NCBI RefSeq assembly: GCF_000960995.1 | Contig: NZ_CP009434.1 | Coordinates: 248,001-312,000, forward strand | Source: Burkholderia glumae LMG 2196 = ATCC 33617 | GTDB taxonomy: Bacteria; Pseudomonadota; Gammaproteobacteria; Burkholderiales; Burkholderiaceae | Length of the DNA stretch: 64,000 nucleotides | Direction of reading: 5' to 3' | In this document: positions 42,272 through 51,458 of the stretch, piece by piece | Layout: each line of letters starts with the position of its first letter | Position numbering within the stretch: the stretch's first letter is position 1 | Translations under genes and position numbers: made by a program | Notes under the pieces: generated by a model | What the model saw: only the letters and a program-made list of their open reading frames with translations | Told to the model about the DNA's origin: nothing | Database searches by the model: none

Positions 42272-43636
42272 ATGGACTATCAACAGCGTCAAAAGCGATT
42301 CTGGCACCCGATGAGCTCGGCAGCCGCCGGGCATACGACTCCCACCGTCGTGATCGCCCGCGGCGACGGCAACTACGTGTTCGACGTCGAGGGCCACCGC
42401 ATGCTCGACGGCGTGGGCGGCCTGTGGAACGTCAACGTCGGCCACAACCGGCCGGAAGTGAAAAGCGCGATCGCGCGGCAGATGGACGAGCTGTCCTACT
42501 ATCAGACCTTCGACGGCGTCGCCCACCCGCGCGTCTACGATCTGGCCGACCGCCTGTGCGCGATGTTCGCCCGGGAGGACATGCAGCGGGTCATGTTCGG
42601 CAGCGGCGGGTCCGACGCGATCGAGACCGCGCTGAAGATGGCTCGCCAGTACTGGGTCGCCGCGGGCGAGCCGTCGCGCACGAAATTCCTGTCGCTGCGC
42701 AACGGCTATCACGGCGTGCACATGGGCGGCACGTCGATCGGCGGCAACGGGGTCTACCACTACAATCACGGCCCGCTGCTGCCCGGCTGCGTGCTGCTCG
42801 ATACGCCGTGGCTCTACCGCAATCCGTGGAACTGCGAGGATCCCCGGCAGCTCGTCGAGCACTGCATCCGGCAGCTCGAGGAAACGATCGCGTTCCATGG
42901 CCCGCAGACCATCGCGGCATTCGTCGCCGAGCCGGTGCAGGGCGCCGGCGGCCTGATCGTCCCGCCGGCCGAGTACTGGCCGCGTGTGCGCGAGGTGTGC
43001 GAGCGCAACGGCATCCTGTTGATCGCGGACGAGGTGGTCACCGGCTTCGGCCGTACCGGCAGCCTGCTCGGCAGCCGCGGCTGGGGCGTCGCCGCCGACA
43101 TCCTGTGCGTCGCCAAGGGCATTTCCGCCGGCTACGTGCCGCTCGGCGCGACGCTGTACAACGGCCGCATCGCGCAAGCGATCGAACACGGCAGCGGCTT
43201 CTCGCACGTGATCATGCACGGCTATACTTACAGCGGCCATCCGCTAGCCTGCGCCGCCTCGCTCGCCGTGCTCGACATCGTCGAGAGCGAGGACTTGCCG
43301 GGCAACGCGGCTCGGGTCGGCGAGCGCCTTCTGGCGCAATTGCTGCCGCTGAAGGCCGACTTCGAGACCGTCGGCGACGTTCGCGGCAAGGGGCTGATGC
43401 TCGCGCTCGACTTGGTGACCGACAAGGCCAGCCGCACGCCGCTCGATCCGGCCAAGGGTTTCGCCGCGCGTGTGGCCGATGCCGCGCGCAGGCGCGGCGT
43501 CCTGGTCCGGGCCATCGCCAACAAGATCGTGATGTCGCCGCCGTTGACGCTGCAGCAGAACGAAGCCGACTTCATGGCGGTGACGCTGCGCGAAGCGCTG
43601 CAGGAATGCTGCGCGGATTCGCGCGCGATCGCCTGA
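42272..43636 (+). CDS. Class III (omega) aminotransferase, PLP-dependent
   Basis: 454 residues. PLP lysine K282 (VAKGISAGYVPLGA), D253 in IADEVVTGFGRTG, phosphate-binding GSGGSDAIETALK and EPVQGAGG. Family includes omega-amino acid:pyruvate and putrescine/taurine-type transaminases. Directly downstream of an aldehyde dehydrogenase and an APC permease. Substrate not readable from the sequence. Confidence 0.88.
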   Translation: MDYQQRQKRFWHPMSSAAAGHTTPTVVIARGDGNYVFDVEGHRMLDGVGGLWNVNVGHNRPEVKSAIARQMDELSYYQTFDGVAHPRVYDLADRLCAMFAREDMQRVMFGSGGSDAIETALKMARQYWVAAGEPSRTKFLSLRNGYHGVHMGGTSIGGNGVYHYNHGPLLPGCVLLDTPWLYRNPWNCEDPRQLVEHCIRQLEETIAFHGPQTIAAFVAEPVQGAGGLIVPPAEYWPRVREVCERNGILLIADEVVTGFGRTGSLLGSRGWGVAADILCVAKGISAGYVPLGATLYNGRIAQAIEHGSGFSHVIMHGYTYSGHPLACAASLAVLDIVESEDLPGNAARVGERLLAQLLPLKADFETVGDVRGKGLMLALDLVTDKASRTPLDPAKGFAARVADAARRRGVLVRAIANKIVMSPPLTLQQNEADFMAVTLREALQECCADSRAIA

Positions 43637-43787
43637 GCGCGCGACACCGTCCGCCGCATGGACAGCTCGCCGAAGGTTCACGAGCCTCGTCATCCTGCCG
43701 GCGGGCGACGAAGATCGGCGCGGCACGCCGCAGCCAACGGCCGGCGTTCCGCTTATTGCAATGTCGCTTGAGAGGAAGACGAGTCAC

Positions 43788-44351
43788 ATGGAAAGCCAGG
43801 CCATTGCATTCACCGCGCAGAAATACCCGCTCGCGCTCCGGCTGCTGCACTGGGTCAGGGCGATCCTGATAGGCGCGCAACTCTGGACCGGATGGACGAT
43901 GGTCCGGCTCGACGACAAGCTGCCGGCCAAATTCGACTGGTACTACCCGACGCACAAGGAGTTCGGCGTGCTCACGCTGCTGGTGGTCGTCACGCAACTG
44001 GCGATTCGCGCCATGAAGCCGGTGCCGCCGCTGCCCCCCACCCTGCCGACGCTCGATCGCAGGCTCGCCAAGATCGGCCACTACCTGCTGTATGCGCTGG
44101 CGGTCAGCGTGCCGCTGATGGGCTATTCGATGTCCAGCACGTATACGCAGAGCGACGGCGTGCCGTTCTTCTTTTTCCGCGTCCCCGAGCTGCTGCCGAA
44201 GAACGACCGCTGGTTCGAGGCGTTTCAGTGGTTGCACGCGACGCTCGCCTACACCTTGCTCGCGCTCGTCGTGCTGCACGTGCTTGGCGCACTGAAGCAC
44301 CGCTTCTTCGACCGCAACCCGGAACACGACGTGCTGCGGCGGATGCTGTAA
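43788..44351 (+). CDS. Cytochrome b561-family membrane protein
   Basis: 187 residues with four hydrophobic segments. Candidate haem-ligand histidines lie in LRLLHWVRAI, THKEFGVLTLL, KIGHYLLYALAVSV and VLHVLGALKHRF. Bacterial di-haem b561 proteins move electrons between quinone and periplasmic acceptors, or act as superoxide:quinone oxidoreductases. A role in re-oxidising an amine-oxidising partner is possible but unproven. ATG at 43788 with GAGAGGAAG upstream; the earlier in-frame ATG at 43761 has no ribosome site. Confidence 0.82.
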   Translation: MESQAIAFTAQKYPLALRLLHWVRAILIGAQLWTGWTMVRLDDKLPAKFDWYYPTHKEFGVLTLLVVVTQLAIRAMKPVPPLPPTLPTLDRRLAKIGHYLLYALAVSVPLMGYSMSSTYTQSDGVPFFFFRVPELLPKNDRWFEAFQWLHATLAYTLLALVVLHVLGALKHRFFDRNPEHDVLRRML

Positions 44352-44444
44352 CGCCCCCGTCACGCGGGGCCTCGCGGGCAGGCGCGGCCCCGCGTTCGGC
44401 CCGCTTGCCGGGTACGCCGCCGCCCGGGCGCTGCCGCGCCGTCG

Positions 44445-44800
44445 GAACTGATGCCGCACGCCGAGCCGGACCGCGGTCTGCGTCGAGCCCGACGCCGCGC
44501 CGCCGAGCGGCGCTTGGAGCTGGGCGCCATAGGCCCCGTCGTGCGCGCGTGCCAATACGGCGTAAAGGCCGGTGCGTTTCGACCAGGAATAGTCGGCCTG
44601 CCCGTCAGCCCCCATACATCGTTGCGCACCACGCCGGCCTGGCGTGCGAGCAGACGCCCGCCGCGCGGGGCCGATGCCGCCTCGCTCATCTAGGTCATGC
44701 CCGTGCCCAGCGAACCGTGGAGCGTCACGCCCGATTGCGCAGACGTCGGGGCAACGGTACCGCAACCGCACCGAGCCGCCACTGCGTACCATGCTTCCAT
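44445..44800 (-). pseudogene. Porin remnant with large internal deletion
   Basis: A typical porin start (ATG at 44800 with GGAG seven bases upstream, signal-like sequence, then AQSGVTLHGSLGTGM) hits a stop near 44690. A different frame then gives the last strands of a porin (DYSWSKRTGLYAV at about 44598, TQTAVRLGVRHQF ending at 44445), but the terminal stop is lost. About 300 codons between the N- and C-terminal parts are missing. Remnant of an OmpC-like porin similar to the intact one at 27480. Confidence 0.75.
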
Positions 44801-45101
44801 CTGGGTCTCCTCATTGAATGCCCCCCCAAGGCGCCCGTCGAGCCAGCGGCGCGGCAGCGGCCTCGGCCTGTTTAGGCTTCTTCCTTTCGAATAGGAATCC
44901 GTATCGACGGCGCCCGGAAGCCCCATCCCGAAGCGCATCGCCCGCCTCCTGCCCGTTCGCCCGCGCGGCTCCAGTTGCCTGCCCAAGACTTACGTTAGAC
45001 TAGGGCCTGCTGCCCGCGGCCGCGCATGCCGTGCCGCAGCCCGACCCGCGTTCGTCTTCCCCGTTCCATTGCCGCCAGCCGTCTGAATCCCGGATCCCCT
45101 C
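44801..45101. other. Intergenic region between porin remnant and IclR gene
   Basis: 301 bases between divergent features. No gene. Likely held the old porin promoter and now the IclR promoter; no convincing boxes picked. Confidence 0.4.
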
Positions 45102-45830
45102 ATGTCGAGCCTCACCAAAATGCTGTCCATCCTCGACGTCTTCTCTTCGTCCGCGATGTCGATGACCGCCGAGGAAATCGCCGAGCATCTGGGCTTCTCG
45201 CGCACCACTTGCTACCGTTACGTGAAGGAGCTGGCTTCGGTCGGCCTGCTCGTCGGCACCAACGGCCGCTATACGCTCGGCCCGCGCATCATCCATCTCG
45301 ACTACAACATGCGGCAGTCGGACCCGACGCTGACCGCCGCACGGCCCGTCATCCAGAAACTGGTTCAGGTCACCGGCGGCGACGCGCTCGTCTCGACGCT
45401 GTTCGACGAGCAAATCATCAACGTGATGCACGAAACCGGCGCCGAGAACCTGCAGCTGGGCTTCGGCCGCGGCCGCATCATGCCGCTGTTCCAGGGTGCG
45501 TCGTCGAAAGTGATCGTGGCCGCGATGTCGCGCTCGCGGCTGAAGCGCCTGCACGAACGGCACCACGCCGAGCTGGGCGAGTTCGCCGCCGACTGGACGC
45601 AGTTCTGGCGTGCCTGCCAGCAGATCGTCGAGGCCGGATACTGCATCTCGCGGGGCGAGCTGGACGCCGGGTTCGTCGGCATCGCCGCGCCGATCCGCAC
45701 GGCCAGCAGCGGCGAGATCAACAGCAGCCTGTCGCTGATCTTTCGCGCCGAACACTTCGCGCTGTTCGACGAACAGGTACTCGGCAAGCTCCTGATCGAC
45801 GCCACGGCACGGATCGGCGACGCCACCTGA
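45102..45830 (+). CDS. IclR-family transcriptional regulator
   Basis: 242 residues. N-terminal winged HTH (SLTKMLSILDVFSSSAMSMT, then IAEHLGFSRTTCYRYVKELA) and C-terminal IclR effector domain (LFQGASSKVIVAAMSRSRLK, then SRGELDAGFVGIAAPI). Convergent with the nine-gene catabolic operon that ends 55 bases away. The closest local candidate to regulate that operon, although the operon promoter lies 9 kb off. Confidence 0.86.
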   Translation: MSSLTKMLSILDVFSSSAMSMTAEEIAEHLGFSRTTCYRYVKELASVGLLVGTNGRYTLGPRIIHLDYNMRQSDPTLTAARPVIQKLVQVTGGDALVSTLFDEQIINVMHETGAENLQLGFGRGRIMPLFQGASSKVIVAAMSRSRLKRLHERHHAELGEFAADWTQFWRACQQIVEAGYCISRGELDAGFVGIAAPIRTASSGEINSSLSLIFRAEHFALFDEQVLGKLLIDATARIGDAT

Positions 45831-45884
45831 GCCTGCCTGCGGCGCCGCCAGCGAGGCGCCGGCCGATCGCCCGGCCGCGCGCGC

Positions 45885-47366
45885 TCAATTCATCTGCGTG
45901 ATGAACTTGGTGACCAGGTAGCCGTCGAAGGTCTCCGTTCCGCCCTCGCTGCCGAATCCGCTGTCCTTCACGCCGCCGAACGGAATCTCCGCCGGCCCCA
46001 TGCCGAAGTGATTGATGTTGACCATGCCGGCCTCGAGCGCGCGGCCGATCCGGTGCGCCTGGCGCGCCGATGTCGTGAACGCATACGAGGCGAGACCGAA
46101 CGGCAAGCGGTTGGCTTCGTCGAGCGCCTCGTCGAGCGCATCGAACGGCACGATTCCGGCGATCGGGCCGAACGGCTCTTCGTTCATCAGCCGCGTGTCG
46201 CGGGCCGGGCCCAGCACCACCGTCGGCATGAAGTAATGCCCCGGCCCCGACACGCGCGCCCCGCCCGCGGCGATCTCCGCCCCTTTTGCCTTCGCGTCGG
46301 CGACGAAGGCCTCGAGCTCCGATACGCGCCGCGCGTGCGCGAGCGGCCCCATCGTGGTGGCCTCCTCCAAGCCATAGCCGACGCGGATCTTGCCAACCGC
46401 CTCGAGATACGCGGCGACGAACCTGTCGAACACCGGGCGCTGCACGAGAAAGCGCGTCGGCGACACGCAAACCTGCCCGGCATTGCGAAACTTGTACGCG
46501 GCCAGCATCGTCGCGGCGCGGTCGATGTCGGCATCCGCACAGACCAGCACCGGCGCATGCCCGCCCAGCTCCATGGTCATGCGCTTCATGTGCGAAGCGG
46601 CAAGCGAGGCCAGTTGCTTGCCGACCGGCACCGAGCCCGTGAACGAGACCTTGCGCACGAGCGGCGATTCGATCAGCCGCCTCGACACGTCGCCCGGCAC
46701 GCCCCAGACGAGGTTCAGGCAGCCGGCGGGCAGTCCGGCATCGTGAAAGATGCGCGCGAGCGCGACAACCGCACTCGGCGACGCCTCCGGCCCCTTCAGC
46801 ACCAGCGTGCATCCCGAGGCAAGCGCGGCCGCGATCTTGTGCATCGCCTGGCTGAACGGGAAATTCCACGGCGAGAACGCCGCGCATACGCCGATCGGTT
46901 CGCGCAGTACCGTCTGCGCGACGTCCGGCGAGCGCGACGGCACAACGCGGCCGTAGGTGCGGCGCCCTTCCTCGGCATGCCATTCCAGCTGCTCGGCGGA
47001 CGACACGACCTCGGCGATCGCCTCGCGCAGCGGCTTGCCCTGGTCCATCGTGATGTGACGGCCTATCGTCACGGCACGCTCGCGCACAAGCGCGGCGGCG
47101 CGGCGCAAGAGATCCGAGCGCGCCAGCGGCGACTCGCGGCGCCACGTCGCGAACGCGCGATGCGCGGCGCGCACTGCCGCGTCGATATCGTCCGGCGTCG
47201 CGTGCGGCAGCGCGCCGAGCAGGTCGCCGGTGCCCGGGTCGAGAACGGGCTGCGTGGGCCGGCCGTCGGCCTGAAGGAACAGCCCGTCGATATGAAGATG
47301 GAGCGACGCGTAATCGCGTTGCGGGTCGGGCGTCGGGCGGGAAGCCTGGGGCGTGAGCGGGAGCAA
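45885..47366 (-). CDS. Aldehyde dehydrogenase, succinate-semialdehyde dehydrogenase-like
   Basis: 493-residue ALDH. Base E266 (MELGGHAPVLV), nucleophile C300 (NAGQVCVSPTRF), FTGSVPVGKQL, and the SSADH-type TMDQGKPLREAIAEV and SPWNFPF motifs. More like GabD/semialdehyde dehydrogenases than the two other ALDHs in this window. Last gene of the operon; would oxidise an aldehyde produced by the ThDP enzyme or a lyase step. No ATG fits; a TTG at 47366 with GAGGTAA upstream is taken as the start. Confidence 0.86.
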   Translation of the reverse strand: MLPLTPQASRPTPDPQRDYASLHLHIDGLFLQADGRPTQPVLDPGTGDLLGALPHATPDDIDAAVRAAHRAFATWRRESPLARSDLLRRAAALVRERAVTIGRHITMDQGKPLREAIAEVVSSAEQLEWHAEEGRRTYGRVVPSRSPDVAQTVLREPIGVCAAFSPWNFPFSQAMHKIAAALASGCTLVLKGPEASPSAVVALARIFHDAGLPAGCLNLVWGVPGDVSRRLIESPLVRKVSFTGSVPVGKQLASLAASHMKRMTMELGGHAPVLVCADADIDRAATMLAAYKFRNAGQVCVSPTRFLVQRPVFDRFVAAYLEAVGKIRVGYGLEEATTMGPLAHARRVSELEAFVADAKAKGAEIAAGGARVSGPGHYFMPTVVLGPARDTRLMNEEPFGPIAGIVPFDALDEALDEANRLPFGLASYAFTTSARQAHRIGRALEAGMVNINHFGMGPAEIPFGGVKDSGFGSEGGTETFDGYLVTKFITQMN

Positions 47367-47414
47367 GACGATTACCTCGGTAGAGACGGCGGGATGGGCC
47401 GGACGGCGTGCGTA

Positions 47415-47747
47415 TCACGCGGCCGGTGGCGGCGCCGGCAGCAGGCCGCCGATTTCCTGTCGCAGGATCTGATTTTCCTGGCGGACCACGAGGTGCCGGA
47501 CCTTGCCGCGAAACGTTCTGAACTCGGGATCGGCCATCAGCAGCGCGCGGCGCCGGGAACGGTCGTCCAGCGAGGCGAACGCCCACAGATAGACGAGCTG
47601 GTTGAGCGGCCCGATTTCCGTCGCAAAACAGCCGACCATCGTGCCGAGCGCCCGCTCCTGGGCGGCACGGCCGCAGGCCGCGTACAGTTGCAGATACTCG
47701 GCGACGCCGCCCGGCACCAGCGTGTAGGTGCGTTGCTCAACAAACAT
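47415..47747 (-). CDS. NIPSNAP-family protein
   Basis: 110 residues with the NIPSNAP opening FVEQRTYTLVPGGVAEYLQL and LVYLWAFASLDDRSRRRALL, a ferredoxin-like dimer fold. Bacterial members occur in aromatic catabolic clusters with unknown roles. The ATG at 47747 overlaps the upstream hydroxylase gene by 11 bases, so the two are translated together. Confidence 0.85.
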   Translation of the reverse strand: MFVEQRTYTLVPGGVAEYLQLYAACGRAAQERALGTMVGCFATEIGPLNQLVYLWAFASLDDRSRRRALLMADPEFRTFRGKVRHLVVRQENQILRQEIGGLLPAPPPAA

Positions 47748-49365
47748 GCGCGGCCTCCCGTTGCGGCGATGCAAATGCCTGGAACGCCGCGGTCACGCCG
47801 GCCATGCCGGCCGCGTCCGTTTGCGCCGCCACATAGCGGTCCGGACGGACGACCACGAGCGGCCCGGGATGCCTGGTGAACCAGTCGGCCATCGCGTTGT
47901 CGACGTCCTCGACGCACTCGCTGCCGTGCGCGCTCGTGATGCGCTGCTCGCGGCAGGTTCCGCTGCGCGAACGCACGATCTGCACGAACCTCGCGCCCAG
48001 CGCGGCCCAGAACGCGCGATCCTGGTCGCTCAGGCACGCTTGCGGATCGCATCGCCAGCCGATGATCGAAAACCACGGGCCGAGCACCTCGTCGAGCTTG
48101 CGACGTGCGCCGTCCGCCGCTTCGACCTCGGGTTGGACGATCATGCGCCCGACGGCGTCCGACGCGCCCGTCACCACCATCCCGCGCGTATAGCTCGGCA
48201 TCGGCTTGAAGCGCATCTGCAGCACATAGTCCTTCAGGCCCGGCGCATAGCGCGCGAGTCCGAGCAAGCGGTCGCGCAGGAACGCGACCAGACGGCTGGT
48301 GGGCATCAGCATCGCGCCGAACGTGTCGGCGAGATCGATCATCGCCTTGGCGTGATCGCGGCGCTCCGATTCGTAGCTGGAGATCACACCCGGTTGCAAG
48401 CTGCCGCTCACGACTCCCGCCAGCTTCCACGCCAGATTGCCCACGTCGCGCAGCCCCGCATTCAGCCCCTGGCCGATCCACGGCGGGCTCAGGTGCGCGG
48501 CATCGCCGATGAGCGCCACCCGGCCGGCGACGAAACGTTCGGCCACGCGCGAGTGATGCGTGTAGGTGCGCGCACGCACGATCTCGAGGCGATCGACGTC
48601 GTCGACGTACGGCGCGATCAGCGCGCGGACCGACTCCGGTTGCGCGATCGCCTGCTCGTCCTCGTGCGGAAACACGAGAAATTCCCAGCGTCGATAATTG
48701 AACGGCAGATAAATGCAGACGTTCGGGCGCCGCGGATCGCAGTTCAGCGCGGTACACGGCTGGTCGAGCTGCGCGTTCTTCACGTCGACCACGACCCATT
48801 TGAGCGGATGGGTCGTGCCGGCCAGCTTGATGCCCAGCATCTCACGGACCGGGCTGCGTCCGCCGTCGGCTGCCACCACGTAGTCGGCGTCGAGTTCGTA
48901 TCGCTGCCCGTCGGCGGCGCATATCTGAAGCCTCACGCCCGTCTCGTCCTGCGTCAGACCGACAAGCTCCTCGCCCGTGCGCAGCGACACGTGCGGGTAG
49001 CGCTTCAGTGCGTCGCGCAGCGTGCGCTCGGCCAGGTGCTGCATGAAGATGTTGCGGCGCCACCAGCCGAACTCGCGTAGCGACGGACGGATGTCGGCGA
49101 AACATTCGCCGTTCGCCTTGAACATGCGCAGCGGCACGTTCTGGATGATGTCGCGGCTCAGCTCGTCGGCCAGACCGGCCGTCTGGAACAGCCGCAGCGC
49201 CTCGTCGTCGATGCCCACCGCGCGCGGGAATTCGACGATCTGCGGCGCCCGCTCGACAACGATCGTATCGACGCCGTACAGGCCGAGCAGGTTCGCCATG
49301 GCCGCGCCGTTCGGCCCCGCACCGACGATGGCGACCGAGGTGCGGTGCCGGTGGTTCGCTTTCAT
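47737..49365 (-). CDS. FAD-dependent aromatic hydroxylase, MhpA-like
   Basis: 542 residues. Group A flavoprotein monooxygenase: N-terminal GxGxxG (VAIVGAGPNGAAMANLLGL), DG motif (VVAADGGRSPVREML), and GD motif (GRVALIGDAAHLSPPWIGQG). A thioredoxin-like C-terminal domain is present, as in 3-(3-hydroxyphenyl)propionate hydroxylase MhpA and phenol hydroxylases. Probably hydroxylates a phenolic ring before ring cleavage. Start overlaps the hydrolase stop (ATGA). Confidence 0.86.
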   Translation of the reverse strand: MKANHRHRTSVAIVGAGPNGAAMANLLGLYGVDTIVVERAPQIVEFPRAVGIDDEALRLFQTAGLADELSRDIIQNVPLRMFKANGECFADIRPSLREFGWWRRNIFMQHLAERTLRDALKRYPHVSLRTGEELVGLTQDETGVRLQICAADGQRYELDADYVVAADGGRSPVREMLGIKLAGTTHPLKWVVVDVKNAQLDQPCTALNCDPRRPNVCIYLPFNYRRWEFLVFPHEDEQAIAQPESVRALIAPYVDDVDRLEIVRARTYTHHSRVAERFVAGRVALIGDAAHLSPPWIGQGLNAGLRDVGNLAWKLAGVVSGSLQPGVISSYESERRDHAKAMIDLADTFGAMLMPTSRLVAFLRDRLLGLARYAPGLKDYVLQMRFKPMPSYTRGMVVTGASDAVGRMIVQPEVEAADGARRKLDEVLGPWFSIIGWRCDPQACLSDQDRAFWAALGARFVQIVRSRSGTCREQRITSAHGSECVEDVDNAMADWFTRHPGPLVVVRPDRYVAAQTDAAGMAGVTAAFQAFASPQREAAHVC

Positions 49366-50249
49366 TGGACCCGCCCCCCCGCGCGCCATGCCGCGTCATC
49401 GAGACGATCGAGCCAGCCGCGCAGCGCGCGATTGAATGCCGCCGGCTGATCGTCGTGCACGTAATGCGTCGCGCCGGCAATGTCGATCCGTTCGATGCAG
49501 GCATTGGCGGCCGCCATTTCGGCCGCCACCTGCGCGGACAGGAAATCCGAATCGCCGCCGCGCAACAACAAGGTGGGCACCCGCAGGTCGCGGATCAGCG
49601 GCCAGAGATCGACGAGCTGCTCGGGCGTCGCGGCCAGCCGCGCCGCCGCGATCCCTTCCGCGTCGTGCCGCCATACGATCCGGCCGCGCGCATCTGCCTT
49701 GAGCGAGTGCACGAGGCGCGAATCGAGCGCGGCTTGCGCGATGCGGGGCCGCTGGCGCCGCCAGAACGCGCGCGCCTCGTCCCACGAGGCGAATGCGTTC
49801 GGCGTGTCCTGCAGTTCGCGCTTGATGCGTGCGGAACCCGGCGAGCCGGCCGACGCCCCGGGCCCCATGTCCTCAATCGCCAGACCGGCGATTCGTTCCG
49901 GCCGAGCCGACGCGTAGACGAACGCGTTGGCGCCGCCCATCGAGTGCCCCACCAGCACGAAGCGTCGCAGGTCGAGCGCCTGCACCAGCGCCTCGAGATC
50001 GCGCACATAGGCCGCCGCGTGGTAATCCCGCCCGGGATCCCAGTCGCTCAGCCCGCGCCCGCGCTGGTCGAGAGCGACGACCCGGTAGCGGTCGATCAGC
50101 GTATCGGCGACGGGCGCCCAGGTCTGTGCGTAGCTGCGCAAGCCGTGCAGCATCACCACGGTGGGAGCATCGTCGCGCCCCCAGATCACATAGTGCAGCC
50201 GCAGTCCATCGTTGTCGACCCATCCATTGCTGGCGGATGCCGTGTTCAT
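49362..50249 (-). CDS. Alpha/beta hydrolase, MhpC/C-C hydrolase-like
   Basis: 295 residues. Alpha/beta hydrolase fold with HGLRSYAQTW oxyanion region, nucleophile S103 (VGHSMGGANA), acid in LLRGGDSDFL and His in GATHYVHDD. In an operon with a hydroxylase and a VOC protein it could hydrolyse a ring-cleavage product or an ester/lactone. Two adjacent ATGs (50252, 50249); the GGGGAG spacing favours 50249. Translationally coupled to the hydroxylase gene. Confidence 0.85.
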   Translation of the reverse strand: MNTASASNGWVDNDGLRLHYVIWGRDDAPTVVMLHGLRSYAQTWAPVADTLIDRYRVVALDQRGRGLSDWDPGRDYHAAAYVRDLEALVQALDLRRFVLVGHSMGGANAFVYASARPERIAGLAIEDMGPGASAGSPGSARIKRELQDTPNAFASWDEARAFWRRQRPRIAQAALDSRLVHSLKADARGRIVWRHDAEGIAAARLAATPEQLVDLWPLIRDLRVPTLLLRGGDSDFLSAQVAAEMAAANACIERIDIAGATHYVHDDQPAAFNRALRGWLDRLDDAAWRAGGRVQ

Positions 50250-50276
50250 CATCTGCTCCCCGGCCGGCATGCGCGA

Positions 50277-50882
50277 TCAGACGAGGCCGTCGCGGCCGGC
50301 GATCTCGCTCGCCTTCAGGCCCCCGAGCCGCGCATGCAGCCGGCCGCGCGTGGCGAACGCGAAGATCACCAGGACTTCGTCGTCGTTCGGCGCATCGGGA
50401 AACAGGCAGGTCACCGTGTCGTAGTGGGAACGCACGTAGAGCGCATCCTTGTGCGCGAGCGGCACGTCGATCACGGTATTGATCGGGCCGCGCTTGCCGC
50501 TCGAGGGCACCCACGCTTTCCCGCCGCCCAGCGCCGCCCGGATCGGCTCGGCGAAGACCGATGTGAGGAACGCGTTGCCGTGTTCGTATTCGCCGGCGGA
50601 GCCGACCAGGCAGGCCTTGCCGTAGCTCTCGATGGCGCGGCCGTCGGCGAGCGATTCGATGCGCTGCGCGAACGCCTTGCCGAGCGCGGGCGACGCTCCC
50701 ACGAGCGCGTCGAGATTCTCGCTGAAGCGCCCGGCATAAGGGTTGTGAACGGCCGCGGCGATCACGATCTTGCGCAGCGGCTCGCCATCCGCGAGCTGGC
50801 CGGTTTCGTTCGCGAGCGAATCCTCGATCTGCGTATACCACTTGCGGATATGAAAGCCTTCGAAATTGGCGGTCTTGTTCAT
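50277..50882 (-). CDS. DUF1185 (amino acid synthesis family) protein
   Basis: 201 residues matching the DUF1185/AA_synth family (IRKWYTQIEDSLANETGQLA, IAAAVHNPYAGRFSENLDAL, PINTVIDVPLAHKDALYVRS). Family function is not established despite its name; members often lie in clusters with flavoprotein oxygenases. AAGGAAT upstream of the ATG. Confidence 0.85.
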   Translation of the reverse strand: MNKTANFEGFHIRKWYTQIEDSLANETGQLADGEPLRKIVIAAAVHNPYAGRFSENLDALVGASPALGKAFAQRIESLADGRAIESYGKACLVGSAGEYEHGNAFLTSVFAEPIRAALGGGKAWVPSSGKRGPINTVIDVPLAHKDALYVRSHYDTVTCLFPDAPNDDEVLVIFAFATRGRLHARLGGLKASEIAGRDGLV

Positions 50883-50930
50883 CAGTATTCCTTGATAAAG
50901 CTTCGATGACGCGGGTGGAAATTCAGCGCT

Positions 50931-51446
50931 TCAGTCGAACAGCGGCTCGAGCTGGAACGGATCGCTCGGCGCGTGGTAGCGATGCAGCACGCGCTTGCCC
51001 TCTTCGTCGTCCGTGACGGTCTCGCAGAAGAATTCGAGCCGGTTGCCGTCGGGATCCGTGAAATACACGCCGATCCCAACCTTGTGATCGGTGATCTTGA
51101 CGATCGGCACCTGGCGGCGCAGCAGCATCCCGTACAGGCGGCGCAGCTCGGTCAGGCCGCCGGCGATTTCGAGGCCGTAGTGCTGCAGGCCGATGGTGCC
51201 GAGTTCGGCGTCGGACGCCGCGCGAATCAGCGCGATGTCGTGGTGCTTCTGGCCGAAGGACATGAACACCCATTGCTCGCCGCGCGCGGTTTCCGTCATC
51301 CCCAGCACCTCGGCGTACCAGATGCCGGAGCGAACGGGGTCGCGCACGAACAGCGACAGGTGGGTGCGCTGCACGCGCGGGGTCGGCAGCGGCAAGCCGC
51401 TCGCGTTGGCGCGCTCGGCGCGTTGCCGGACATCGGAGGGTGTCAT
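50931..51446 (-). CDS. VOC-fold protein, glyoxalase/extradiol dioxygenase-like
   Basis: 171 residues, single vicinal-oxygen-chelate domain. Candidate 2-His-1-carboxylate metal ligands are H29 (RTHLSLFV), H89 (GLQHYGLEI) and E138 (GNRLEFF), the H-H-E arrangement of type I extradiol dioxygenases. It is much shorter than two-domain dioxygenases of about 300 residues. Could cleave the diol made by the hydroxylase, or isomerise an intermediate. GGAG nine bases upstream. Confidence 0.8.
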   Translation of the reverse strand: MTPSDVRQRAERANASGLPLPTPRVQRTHLSLFVRDPVRSGIWYAEVLGMTETARGEQWVFMSFGQKHHDIALIRAASDAELGTIGLQHYGLEIAGGLTELRRLYGMLLRRQVPIVKITDHKVGIGVYFTDPDGNRLEFFCETVTDDEEGKRVLHRYHAPSDPFQLEPLFD

Positions 51447-51458
51447 CGCTCGCTCCGC

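Noticed and set aside
40684..43869. 1061-codon plus-strand open frame across the aldehyde dehydrogenase and aminotransferase
   Set aside because: Out of frame with two well-conserved enzymes; low-complexity Arg/Ala product.
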